Source: Planctomycetota bacterium (GTDB lineage: Bacteria; Planctomycetota; UBA1135; UBA2386). Taken from it: 9,277 nt of DNA. Where the stretch lies: positions 1-9,277 of the forward strand of contig QJVU01000100.1 of the NCBI GenBank assembly GCA_003235605.1, in the 5' to 3' direction. The position numbers were made by a program, and so were the translations under genes. The notes under the pieces were generated by a model that worked only from the letters and a program-made list of their open reading frames with translations, made no database searches and was not told the DNA's origin. Each line of letters opens with the position of its first letter. Position 1 is the stretch's first letter. This document shows, one piece after another, positions 1-4,881 of the stretch.

Positions 1-59
1 TACACTTCATGGCACTGCTCAACCTTGAGCGACTCGAACCGCTGGAGCTGGTCAGGTGA
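1..59 (+). CDS. 3' end of an upstream phage gene (partial)
   Basis: An open frame enters from the left edge (first whole codon at base 3) and ends at TGA 57-59. The visible C-terminus is HFMALLNLERLEPLELVR, leucine- and glutamate-rich and probably helical. The next gene begins with GTG at 56, giving the four-base GTGA overlap that recurs through this operon, which is the main reason to believe the fragment is a gene end. An internal ATG lies at 9-11, but a gene of only 16 codons is less likely than a truncated longer one. Nothing can be said about function. Confidence 0.5.
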   Translation, partial: HFMALLNLERLEPLELVR

Positions 60-274
60 GCCTGTTCAAGCACGCGGCCGACAAGCTGGACGCTGAGATG
101 GAAGCCATCGACCGGCAGCTGCGCAAGGGGCTCTGCGGTGGGGCCGGCTGCAAGAAGCTCGGCATCCCTCCTAGCCCACCGTCCCAACACGTGGAGAACA
201 GCGAGGAGCTGGACGCGCGCTACGATGAGCTGCTGGACCAGTGGCTGCAACTGAAGGAGGTGGATGGTGAATAG
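56..274 (+). CDS. Small hypothetical phage protein, 72 aa, charged and helical
   Basis: The family is not recognised. The GTG start at 56 overlaps the stop of the preceding frame by four bases, and the gene ends at TAG 272-274, eleven bases into the next gene. The protein is highly charged. Residues 1-25 (from MSLFKHAADKLDAEM) and about 48-70 (ENSEELDARYDELLDQW) read as amphipathic helices, separated by a short Gly/Cys/Pro-rich segment with two cysteines (GLCGGAGCKKLGIPPSPP). That pattern suggests a helix-loop-helix accessory protein, but no catalytic or DNA-binding motif is visible. It is the first complete gene of the overlapping plus-strand operon leading to the helicase. Coding is supported by position, overlaps and high GC at third codon positions. 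Confidence 0.7.
   Translation: MSLFKHAADKLDAEMEAIDRQLRKGLCGGAGCKKLGIPPSPPSQHVENSEELDARYDELLDQWLQLKEVDGE
254..260 (+). promoter_or_regulatory. Strong ribosome binding site AAGGAGG
   Basis: AAGGAGG is a near-perfect Shine-Dalgarno sequence located inside the end of the 72-residue gene. It is 3 bases before ATG 264 and 6 bases before GTG 267, both in the same frame. The 6-base spacing is closer to the usual optimum, so translation may start at the GTG (protein beginning with fMet then NRDMADS) rather than at the ATG. Confidence 0.55.
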
Positions 275-578
275 GGATATGGCTGATTCTTTGGTGATGC
301 TTGCCGCGGCGGATGCCGCTCCGTGTGACTGCTATACCGACGATGTGAGCCGCGAGCTCAGAAGGATCGGGACGGCGGCTTGGTACGCCGCGCTGATGGC
401 GTCCGGCCCGCACGACTTCCTGCCCGACAGCCCCTTCGAGCCGTTCCGCGCTTGGCATGGGCCAATGAGGGAGGGCGAGCAGAGGGTTCACGATGCTTTT
501 GAGGACGACTTATGCGCTCTCGCCGACGACTTAGGCGAGGGAATGGGTATTACTTGCTGGGGGCGCCATGACCATTGA
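264..578 (+). CDS. Small acidic hypothetical phage protein, 104 aa
   Basis: The family is not recognised. Candidate starts are ATG 264, GTG 267 (better spaced from the AAGGAGG at 254-260) and ATG 279. The first is given here as the longest ATG form, and the choice changes the protein by one to five residues. The protein is acidic, rich in Asp, Glu and Ala, with two cysteines close together (APCDCYTDD, about residues 19-27), a tryptophan-containing helix (IGTAAWYAALMAS) and a C-terminal acidic helix (FEDDLCALADDLGEG). No enzyme or DNA-binding signature is seen. It overlaps the upstream gene by 11 bases and the downstream gene by 11 bases, so translation is probably coupled. Small acidic proteins are common in early phage regions, but calling it a DNA mimic or inhibitor would be speculation. 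Confidence 0.7.
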   Translation: MVNRDMADSLVMLAAADAAPCDCYTDDVSRELRRIGTAAWYAALMASGPHDFLPDSPFEPFRAWHGPMREGEQRVHDAFEDDLCALADDLGEGMGITCWGRHDH

Positions 579-864
579 AGAATGGATCCTCAGCAAGTGC
601 CCACCCGGGCGCACGCTGGAGCAGCTGGAGCGAGCGTCGCACGCCAAGTCGGGGGTCAAGCAGCTGGGCAGGGCGGTCAGCTATCAGGAGCTGGAGGCAG
701 CGGCGGGGCGGCTGCTATCCGAAGGCAGACTCCACGTCATCCACAAGCGCTTCTACACGCCGCAGCACGCGCCACCGGTCAAACCCAGCAGGCCGCCGCG
801 GCAGACGGACGCACAGAAGCGGACGTTGAACCTGTTCCCAGACAAGGCGCCGGGTTTCTGGTGA
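568..864 (+). CDS. Probable winged-helix-like small protein, 98 aa
   Basis: The ATG at 568 lies 11 bases inside the preceding gene, and the gene ends at TGA 862-864. Residues 1-65 follow a winged-helix pattern: a first helix (MTIEEWILSKCPPG), a second (RTLEQLERASHA), a longer third helix (SYQELEAAAGRLLSEG), then a beta-wing-like RLHVIHKRFYTP. The C-terminal third (about residues 66-98) is Pro/Lys/Arg-rich and probably disordered, ending LNLFPDKAPGFW. The likely role is binding DNA or a replication partner, inferred from the predicted fold only, since no family can be named. The gene sits two upstream of the helicase and is followed by a second protein with a similar pattern. A GGGGGC run just before the start may act as a weak ribosome binding site. 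Confidence 0.72.
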   Translation: MTIEEWILSKCPPGRTLEQLERASHAKSGVKQLGRAVSYQELEAAAGRLLSEGRLHVIHKRFYTPQHAPPVKPSRPPRQTDAQKRTLNLFPDKAPGFW

Positions 865-1133
865 GATGGCAAGCTGAACTTGAGATGGTGGCTTTGGGGC
901 GCTGCCGGTATCCAGAATCCGTAGCCCACGGGCTGAAGCTCGCGCTCGAATGGGTGAGCGCGCTCGGTTCTGACGACTGTCCGGGGCTCGTGCTGTCTCA
1001 AGATTCCGGCATTCACAATCTCGTCATGGCTATCCTGGAGCAGTACGGAATGATCGCCTACGACGGTTACCCGGGGCTGCCCTACCTCACCAAGCAGGGC
1101 GAGGTGCTTTGGCAAAGGCTCACCGCTGCATGA
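861..1133 (+). CDS. Small hypothetical protein, 90 aa, possible winged helix
   Basis: The start is taken as GTG 861, in the four-base overlap GTGA with the upstream stop. ATG 885 is a shorter alternative, without a clear ribosome binding site. The gene ends at TGA 1131-1133. Residues 16-40 form an amphipathic helix (SVAHGLKLALEWVSALG). Residues about 50-88 (HNLVMAILEQYGMIAYD, then LPYLTKQGEVLWQRL) match the recognition-helix, wing and final-helix pattern of winged-helix proteins, in which the string LTxxG typically ends the wing. Function is unknown. It may be a regulator or a loader acting with the adjacent helicase, whose ATG overlaps this stop codon in ATGA, so the two products are likely made in coupled amounts. 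An upstream extension to 582 in the same frame is a shadow of the 568-864 gene. Confidence 0.7.
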   Translation: MRWQAELEMVALGRCRYPESVAHGLKLALEWVSALGSDDCPGLVLSQDSGIHNLVMAILEQYGMIAYDGYPGLPYLTKQGEVLWQRLTAA

Positions 1134-2752
1134 AGCCCCGCTACTACCAGAGCGAAGCGGTGGACGCCGTGGAGGGCGGCGGGGCGTGCTGCGGCGTCAG
1201 CATGGCCACGGGGCTCGGCAAGGCCTTCGTGCTGGCGCTGCTCGCTCACCGCGAGCCCGGCTGCGTGCTCATTCTGGTGGACCGTGACGAGCTGGTGCGT
1301 CAGCTGAGGGCCACCTGCGAGACCGTGTGCGGCGAGTACGTGGGCGTCGAGCAGGCGAGCGAGCGCAGCGATGATGAGCGGGTGGTGGTCGGGAGCATTC
1401 TGAGCGTGGCCGGCGACCGGTTCGAGCGAGTCATGGATCGCGGCTGGCGGCTCTGCGTGGTCGACGAGGCCCACGCCGCCGCGAATCCCTCCTACACGCG
1501 GGTCATCGACGAGATGAAGCGCCGGGGCGTCAAGGTGGTGGGCCTGAGCGCCACGCTGTTCCGCAAGGACGGCAAGCCGCTTCCGTTCGGGGAGCCTGTC
1601 TACGAGATGGGCATCACCGAGGGCATCCACCAGGGCTGGCTCGTCCCGCTCGAGGGCCACCGCATGCGCCTGCCCGAGCTCGACCTGAGCGACGTGGAGG
1701 TTGACCACGGCGACCTGAAGCGCGGTCAGCTCGACGAGAAGATGGCCATGGTTGCCAGTGGCCTCGTGAGAGCCGTAGTCGACCGCTACAGCGACCGGCG
1801 CGGAGTCATCTTCCTGCCCGGCAAGAAGAGCGCTTACCTCTTTGCGGAGCTGCTCAACCGGGAACTGCCAGGGTCGTGCCTGTGCCTGACGGATGCTACC
1901 CCGAAGGCCGAGCGCCGTCGCGGCATCGAGGACCTGAAGGCCGGCAAGTACCGGTTCCTGTCCAACTGCATGATTGCCCTGCAGGGGTTCGACTGGCCCG
2001 ACTGCGACCTGGTCGTGATGGCCCGCCCTACGAAGAGCCCCCGCATCTACATCCAGGGCATCGGTAGGGGCACCAGGACGCTGCCTGGACTGTTTTCGGA
2101 CGACATGGCGGGTGCTGACCCGGTGGGCATCGCGGCGCGCAGAGCGGCCATCCAGGGCTCGCGCAAGCCCTACACCATCATCGTGGACCCGGTCGGCAAC
2201 ACGGGCAGCCACGAGCTGTTCGACTTCGTGGACGCCATGACGAAGTCGGCCGCCAAGCCGAGGGTCAGGCGACAGCTGGCCGACGCGGACGTGGTGAAGT
2301 TCGAGGAGATTGAGGAAGCGGTCTCCCAGCAGGAGAAGCTACTGCAGCGGGCCATGGCGGAGGCTGCCGCCAGGGTCAAGGTGACCGACAAGCGGGCCGA
2401 GGTGGTGGAGTTCAACCCGTTCAAGGTGCTCCAGATGCGCCCTGACAGCCGTTTCACCCGGGGGGCGGCAGAGCACTGCACCCCCAAGCAAAAGAGCCTC
2501 CTGCAGAGCCTGGGCGTGCCTGCGGAGGGCTTGAGCAAGGCGGCGGCGGGCCGAGCCATCAGCGCGGTGTTCAAGCGCAGGGAGCAGGGCCTGGCGAGCC
2601 TGCCGCAGCTCAAGGTGCTGCAGCAGTACGGCGTGCCGGAGAGCACCCGCAAAGAGGATGCAAGTAGGTGCATTACCTACCTGAAGAGCAAGAAGTGGCG
2701 GGCGGAGCCGAGCGAGGTTCTGGCCGTGCTGAAGCAAGGAGTACGGAGATGA
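1130..2752 (+). CDS. Phage SF2 DEAD/DEAH-box DNA helicase, 540 aa
   Basis: This is an ATP-dependent superfamily 2 helicase or translocase. ATG 1130 was chosen because it overlaps the previous stop in ATGA. An in-frame TTG at 1109 would add seven residues. Motifs in order: Q-motif-like RYYQ (residues 4-7), Walker A ATGLGKA (26-32), Ia LILVDRDELVRQL (47-59), Ib around GSILSVAGD (88-96), Walker B/motif II DEAH (112-115), motif III SAT (140-142), motif IV GVIFLPGKKSA (225-235), motif V around CMIALQGFD (280-288) and motif VI QGIGRGTR (309-316). All core motifs are present, but the Walker A Thr/Ser after Lys31 is Ala32, which is unusual. After the helicase core comes a long helix (about 385-420), then two repeats beginning near Thr451 and Ser490 (PKQKSLLQSLGV and LPQLKVLQQYGV). 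The likely role is phage DNA replication, repair or recombination. It is the central gene of the operon. Confidence 0.93.
   Translation: MKPRYYQSEAVDAVEGGGACCGVSMATGLGKAFVLALLAHREPGCVLILVDRDELVRQLRATCETVCGEYVGVEQASERSDDERVVVGSILSVAGDRFERVMDRGWRLCVVDEAHAAANPSYTRVIDEMKRRGVKVVGLSATLFRKDGKPLPFGEPVYEMGITEGIHQGWLVPLEGHRMRLPELDLSDVEVDHGDLKRGQLDEKMAMVASGLVRAVVDRYSDRRGVIFLPGKKSAYLFAELLNRELPGSCLCLTDATPKAERRRGIEDLKAGKYRFLSNCMIALQGFDWPDCDLVVMARPTKSPRIYIQGIGRGTRTLPGLFSDDMAGADPVGIAARRAAIQGSRKPYTIIVDPVGNTGSHELFDFVDAMTKSAAKPRVRRQLADADVVKFEEIEEAVSQQEKLLQRAMAEAAARVKVTDKRAEVVEFNPFKVLQMRPDSRFTRGAAEHCTPKQKSLLQSLGVPAEGLSKAAAGRAISAVFKRREQGLASLPQLKVLQQYGVPESTRKEDASRCITYLKSKKWRAEPSEVLAVLKQGVRR
2736..2741 (+). promoter_or_regulatory. 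Ribosome binding site AAGGAG for the gene after the helicase
   Basis: AAGGAG lies within the last codons of the helicase, 7 bases before ATG 2749. It supports that start rather than an in-frame upstream start inside the helicase gene. Confidence 0.65.
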
Positions 2753-2967
2753 GACACAGCAGACTCAGACGCCAACCCCCGGTAAATGCGTGGGATGCGG
2801 CTAGAAAGCGTTTCGCTGAGTATCAGATCCGGCGCATCTTGAAGATCGTGCAGAGCATGAATCTCAAGTACGAGGGCCCACTGTCCGGGCCAAGGTCGGT
2901 GAGTAGCGTGCGCATTGCTCTCCGGTTCTGCGCCCCTGAGGCCTTGCTGCTGGGTTATGGACGATGA
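2749..2967 (+). CDS. Small basic hypothetical phage protein, 72 aa
   Basis: The family is not recognised. The ATG at 2749 overlaps the helicase stop (ATGA) and has an AAGGAG seven bases upstream, so the longer frame reaching back to 2668 is not used. The protein is strongly basic at its N-terminus (MRHSRLRRQPP), followed by an amphipathic basic helix (about residues 14-37, WDAARKRFAEYQIRRILK), then SMNLKYEGPLSGPRS and a final hydrophobic segment (about 52-70). The basic helix suggests nucleic-acid contact or partnership with the helicase, but this is inference from composition. The end overlaps the following gene by 11 bases. Confidence 0.7.
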   Translation: MRHSRLRRQPPVNAWDAARKRFAEYQIRRILKIVQSMNLKYEGPLSGPRSVSSVRIALRFCAPEALLLGYGR

Positions 2968-3328
2968 GCTTCTCTTGGCCTCTGGAGCCTTGTGCGGTGC
3001 TCTACCGGCCCTGCCCGATATTGCCTCCGCCTTCCGGGACCCGCTGCTCGCAGCCGTCTGGGGGGCCGGCGACGATAGCGCTCGTGTGGCGCGGGATGTA
3101 CTTGCCGCCGCTGGTCGCTCCGACAAGGCCTACCGCCTCCTATGGAACCTCTCCTACGGAGTCCCCAGGCTCACCCCCCAGGGGTATCGCAACGCGGCGG
3201 AGCGGCTAATGAGGCGCCGCAAGGGGGAGCGGGCTGCCAAGCTGCTAGGGTACGCTCTGGCAGCTCAGGACTTGGCTGAGGGGCTTCTGAGGGCAGCTGG
3301 AAAGGAGATTGACGATGGCTTGGTCTGA
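2957..3328 (+). CDS. Helical hypothetical phage protein, 123 aa
   Basis: The family is not recognised. ATG 2957 lies 11 bases before the end of the previous gene, and an in-frame TTG at 2915 is an unlikely alternative. The sequence is almost entirely helical and alanine/leucine-rich: ELLLASGALCGALPALP (4-20), ARVARDVLAAAGRS (42-55), YRLLWNLSYGVPRLTPQGY (59-77), then a basic helix AAERLMRRRKGERAAKLLG (80-98) and an amphipathic end (ALAAQDLAEGLLRAAGKE). The N-terminal hydrophobic stretch contains Asp and Pro and does not read as a clear membrane segment. It may be a helical-bundle DNA-associated protein. Another ATG at 2964 opens a competing Pro/Ser-rich frame, judged a shadow. It overlaps the next gene by 14 bases. 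Confidence 0.7.
   Translation: MDDELLLASGALCGALPALPDIASAFRDPLLAAVWGAGDDSARVARDVLAAAGRSDKAYRLLWNLSYGVPRLTPQGYRNAAERLMRRRKGERAAKLLGYALAAQDLAEGLLRAAGKEIDDGLV
3302..3307 (+). promoter_or_regulatory. Ribosome binding site AAGGAG
   Basis: AAGGAG is 7 bases upstream of ATG 3315 and decides that start over the in-frame TTG at 3309, which would sit only one base after it. Confidence 0.65.
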
Positions 3329-3548
3329 GACTGGCCCGTTCAGCTACGGCTACGGGGCGTGGCGGCTGCGCAGGGGACAGTGGGCCTTCGTGAGGGACCT
3401 GGACGAAAAGGAAAGCTTTTGGGTGAGAGTCCACTCGACCTGCGGCGGCGGCGTCATGGGGTGCCGGGGCACGCCGCCTTGGTGGGTAAGACTGTGGTAC
3501 GGATTCCCTGAACGCCGTCTCTGCCGAGGATGCGGTGAAAAGCTATGA
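3315..3548 (+). CDS. Small cysteine-knuckle protein, 77 aa, probable zinc binding
   Basis: The ATG at 3315 follows AAGGAG by seven bases, and the gene ends at TGA 3546-3548. The protein is rich in aromatic residues (eight Trp, several Tyr and Phe). It has four cysteines: C43 and C50 in HSTCGGGVMGC, and C70 and C73 in the C-terminal LCRGCGEKL. The Cys-x2-Cys knuckle followed by Gly is typical of zinc ribbons and rubredoxin-like knuckles. H40 with C43 or C50 could complete a four-ligand site, though the first half is not a standard Cys-x2-Cys pair. The N-terminal part (YGAWRLRRGQWAFVRDL) looks like a small beta sheet. A role as a small DNA- or protein-binding zinc protein is inferred. The family is not recognised. 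Confidence 0.68.
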   Translation: MAWSETGPFSYGYGAWRLRRGQWAFVRDLDEKESFWVRVHSTCGGGVMGCRGTPPWWVRLWYGFPERRLCRGCGEKL

Positions 3549-3730
3549 GCGAGCAATGCACACCGAGCGGGGCTCAGGCCGAATGCATGTCGCTGACAGC
3601 AAGACTCCTGCAGGCCCACTTGATGGCTTGCCTGCGGATTAGAGCAGACCACGTGAGAGCCATCATGCAGGCGTACGACATTCAGGTGGACGAGTCCCTG
3701 ATCCGCTGGAAGAAGATTGGCGATGAGTAG
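3545..3730 (+). CDS. Very small hypothetical protein, 61 aa
   Basis: The ATG at 3545 overlaps the preceding stop in ATGA, and the gene ends at TAG 3728-3730. No strong ribosome binding site precedes it, so translation probably relies on coupling. After a short polar start with two cysteines (C5 and C14), the remainder is a long helical stretch (SLTARLLQAHLMACLRIRADHV) followed by AIMQAYDIQVDESLIRWKK. The pattern could represent a compact helix-turn-helix or a protein-interaction helix, but no family can be named. Support comes from its exact fit between two overlapping neighbours. Confidence 0.6.
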   Translation: MSEQCTPSGAQAECMSLTARLLQAHLMACLRIRADHVRAIMQAYDIQVDESLIRWKKIGDE

Positions 3731-4058
3731 GGTTTACGTGGTAGCGCAGAGCGCGGTCTACAGGCACGACATCATGGGCGTCTACCAGACCGTGGAGGAC
3801 GCCATGCGGGGGGCAATGTGGGCGGCGGACCAAGAGACCTATTATGGCAGAGGCCCGGACGGTCACCATGAATACGAGGTGCTTGAACTGGAGCTTGGCC
3901 AGCCAAAGCGGTGTCCGGAGATCCTGTTCACGGTGGCCCGTGACGAGCGCCGCCCAGGGGCGCCGAGCACGAAGGAGCTGTTCCTGTGGAAACCCTACAG
4001 GGGCGCTGGCAACAAGGTTAGAAGGCTCTATCGAGACGGGGAGTCGAGCGATGAGTGA
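3723..4058 (+). CDS. Conserved-looking phage hypothetical protein, 111 aa
   Basis: ATG 3723 overlaps the previous gene by eight bases. An in-frame TTG at 3717 would add two residues. The N-terminal half has a pattern often seen in uncharacterised small phage proteins: a first strand RVYVVAQSAVYR (3-14), a strand-helix GVYQTVEDAMRGAMWAAD (19-36) and a second strand region with DGHHEYEVLELELGQ (46-60). It suggests a small alpha/beta fold of unknown role. The C-terminal half (ILFTVARDERR, then KELFLWKPYRGAGNK and basic residues) is less regular and ends in an acidic tail. No catalytic motif is evident. It immediately precedes the HNH-like nuclease and overlaps it by eight bases. Confidence 0.72.
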   Translation: MSRVYVVAQSAVYRHDIMGVYQTVEDAMRGAMWAADQETYYGRGPDGHHEYEVLELELGQPKRCPEILFTVARDERRPGAPSTKELFLWKPYRGAGNKVRRLYRDGESSDE

Positions 4059-4326
4059 ACGAGACCTAGACCGTGTCCGCGCGATGCCCTGCTCGGTGCC
4101 TGGCTGCAGGCACGCCCACGAGCGCTCCGAAGCCCATCACATCACGGGGGCGGGAATGAGCCTGAAGGCCCCGGATGACCAGACATTCCCACTCTGCCCC
4201 TGGCATCACCTGGAGCTGCACTCCCTCTCTGGATACTTCAAGGGGTGGGACGGGGAGCGCCTGCGCAATTGGCAGCTCGAGCAGGTCGCCAAGACGTGGC
4301 TCGCCGGCCTGGACGACGTATTCTAG
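4051..4326 (+). CDS. Small HNH-fold nuclease, DUF968/Ref-like, 91 aa
   Basis: The ATG at 4051 is preceded by GGGAG at a 7-base distance, and the gene ends at TAG 4324-4326. The protein has the His/Cys arrangement of phage HNH-type treble-clef nucleases: C14 and C19 (PCSVPGC), the catalytic-type pair H29-H30 (EAHHITGAG), LKAPDD (38-43), C49, H52, H53 and H57 in PLCPWHHLELH. This series (Cys pair, HH, PLC, HHxxxH) is the hallmark of the DUF968 and P1 Ref-like families, which cut DNA in recombination or D-loop contexts. About 91 residues is near the minimal size of the domain. The C-terminal GERLRNWQLEQVAKTWL is a closing helix. It is the last gene of the plus-strand operon, which also carries the helicase, so a role in recombination or DNA processing is likely. 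Activity and partner are inferred. Confidence 0.82.
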   Translation: MSERDLDRVRAMPCSVPGCRHAHERSEAHHITGAGMSLKAPDDQTFPLCPWHHLELHSLSGYFKGWDGERLRNWQLEQVAKTWLAGLDDVF

Positions 4327-4343
4327 GGAAGCTGAAGACTGAC

Positions 4344-4499
4344 TCAGGGCAGCAGCCCGCTGAAGTCGTACTCAGCGTACAGCTTCGCTAGCGCTGCCAA
4401 CAGAGCCATCGCGACGACGCTCCAGGTCAGCTTCTTCTTCACGCCGGTCATTCTCGGCTTTTCGCCTGCGCCACTCTGCTCGTTCTCGCCTTGGGTCAT
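4344..4499 (-). CDS. Small single-membrane-segment protein, 51 aa, nested in the upstream gene
   Basis: On the minus strand an ATG at 4499 is preceded by AGGAGA with a six-base spacer, the best ribosome binding site in this part of the window, and the frame ends at TGA 4346-4344. The first 20 residues are polar (MTQGENEQSGAGEKPR), then come KKK (21-23), a hydrophobic segment about 24-41 (LTWSVVAMALLAALAKLY) and a short acidic tail (AEYDFSGLLP). By the positive-inside rule the N-terminus should be cytoplasmic. There is no cysteine, so it is not an Rz1-type lipoprotein. Of its length, 128 bases lie inside the coding frame of the upstream gene, in the +1 frame. Third positions are GC-rich in this frame and not in the other, supporting this one as the real coding frame. 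A holin-like or lysis-accessory role is inferred from size, topology and context. Confidence 0.65.
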   Translation of the reverse strand: MTQGENEQSGAGEKPRMTGVKKKLTWSVVAMALLAALAKLYAEYDFSGLLP

Positions 4500-4881
4500 G
4501 TGTGGTCTCCTGTGCCGCCATGTGGGATACGGCTTTCTCTGTCTGGGCCTGGTGCTCCAGGTGGTCGTACACGGCTTTTGCGATTCCTCCCAGCGGGATG
4601 AGTAGGCCGATGGCTGCCGCGGTGAGCTTGGCGTTCTTGCCTCGCTGGCTGGGAGGCGGCTCCTCGACAACCCGTGGGATGGGCTGGGAATCGAAGGCGT
4701 TCAGCCGGGCGCGGTTCTCGTAGACGATGGGGCGCAGTTCCTGGACGCTGGCTTTCAGGTCTTTGCGAGACTCCCGGGCCTCGGCGAAGCCACCGATTAC
4801 CGTGGCTTGCAGGCTCTCCAGCTTGAGCAATATCTTGCTCTCGTCCTCTTCGGGCACACCATAGGGTAGCCCGTGAAACAC
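4372..4881 (-). CDS. Coiled-coil protein with one membrane segment, about 169 aa
   Basis: The family is not recognised with certainty. The frame is open back to 5145, but its upstream part overlaps the plus-strand gene at 4957 and reads as non-coding. GTG 4881 is a tentative start, with GTG 4896 and GTG 4857 also possible. Order: a helical coiled-coil stretch (ESKILLKLESLQATVIGGF, continuing through RKDLKASVQEL to ENRARLNAF), a proline-rich linker (PIPRVVEEPPPSQR), a hydrophobic segment (KLTAAAIGLLIPLGGIAKAV), then a polar helix and a very charged Arg/Glu tail. This coiled coil followed by one membrane segment is the architecture of XhlA-type phage lysis accessories, an analogy rather than a proven match. 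The last 42 residues lie in the stretch shared with the nested gene and have poor codon use, so they may be a by-product of the other frame. Confidence 0.6.
   Translation of the reverse strand: MFHGLPYGVPEEDESKILLKLESLQATVIGGFAEARESRKDLKASVQELRPIVYENRARLNAFDSQPIPRVVEEPPPSQRGKNAKLTAAAIGLLIPLGGIAKAVYDHLEHQAQTEKAVSHMAAQETTHDPRRERAEWRRRKAENDRREEEADLERRRDGSVGSASEAVR
4506..4511 (-). promoter_or_regulatory. Ribosome binding site AGGAGA for the nested membrane gene
   Basis: Read on the minus strand, AGGAGA ends six bases before ATG 4499. It lies inside the coding sequence of the longer gene and is the strongest evidence that the nested 51-residue frame is translated independently. Confidence 0.6.

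Noticed and set aside
582..860. N-terminal extension of the 90-residue gene back to 582
   Set aside because: This part overlaps the 568-864 gene in another frame and is Gln/Gly/Ala-rich shadow sequence. GTG 861 fits the overlap pattern.
1082..2212. Long minus-strand open frame (376 codons) opposite the helicase
   Set aside because: It lies antisense to the clearly recognisable helicase, is His/Ala/Leu-rich as expected of a GC-rich shadow frame, and shows no motif.
2964..3209. Alternative plus-strand frame starting in an ATGA overlap with the previous stop
   Set aside because: The start looks attractive, but the product is Pro/Ser-rich and ends without meeting a next gene. The frame from 2957 gives a helical protein that runs exactly into the next gene.
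4347..4358. GGGC-AGCA-GCCC hairpin near the convergent junction as a terminator
   Set aside because: The stem is only four base pairs, has no following T-tract, and lies in the last codons of the 51-residue gene.
4344..4499. Rz1-type outer-membrane spanin lipoprotein
   Set aside because: Nesting in the +1 frame resembles Rz/Rz1, but the product has no cysteine and no lipobox and is not proline-rich.
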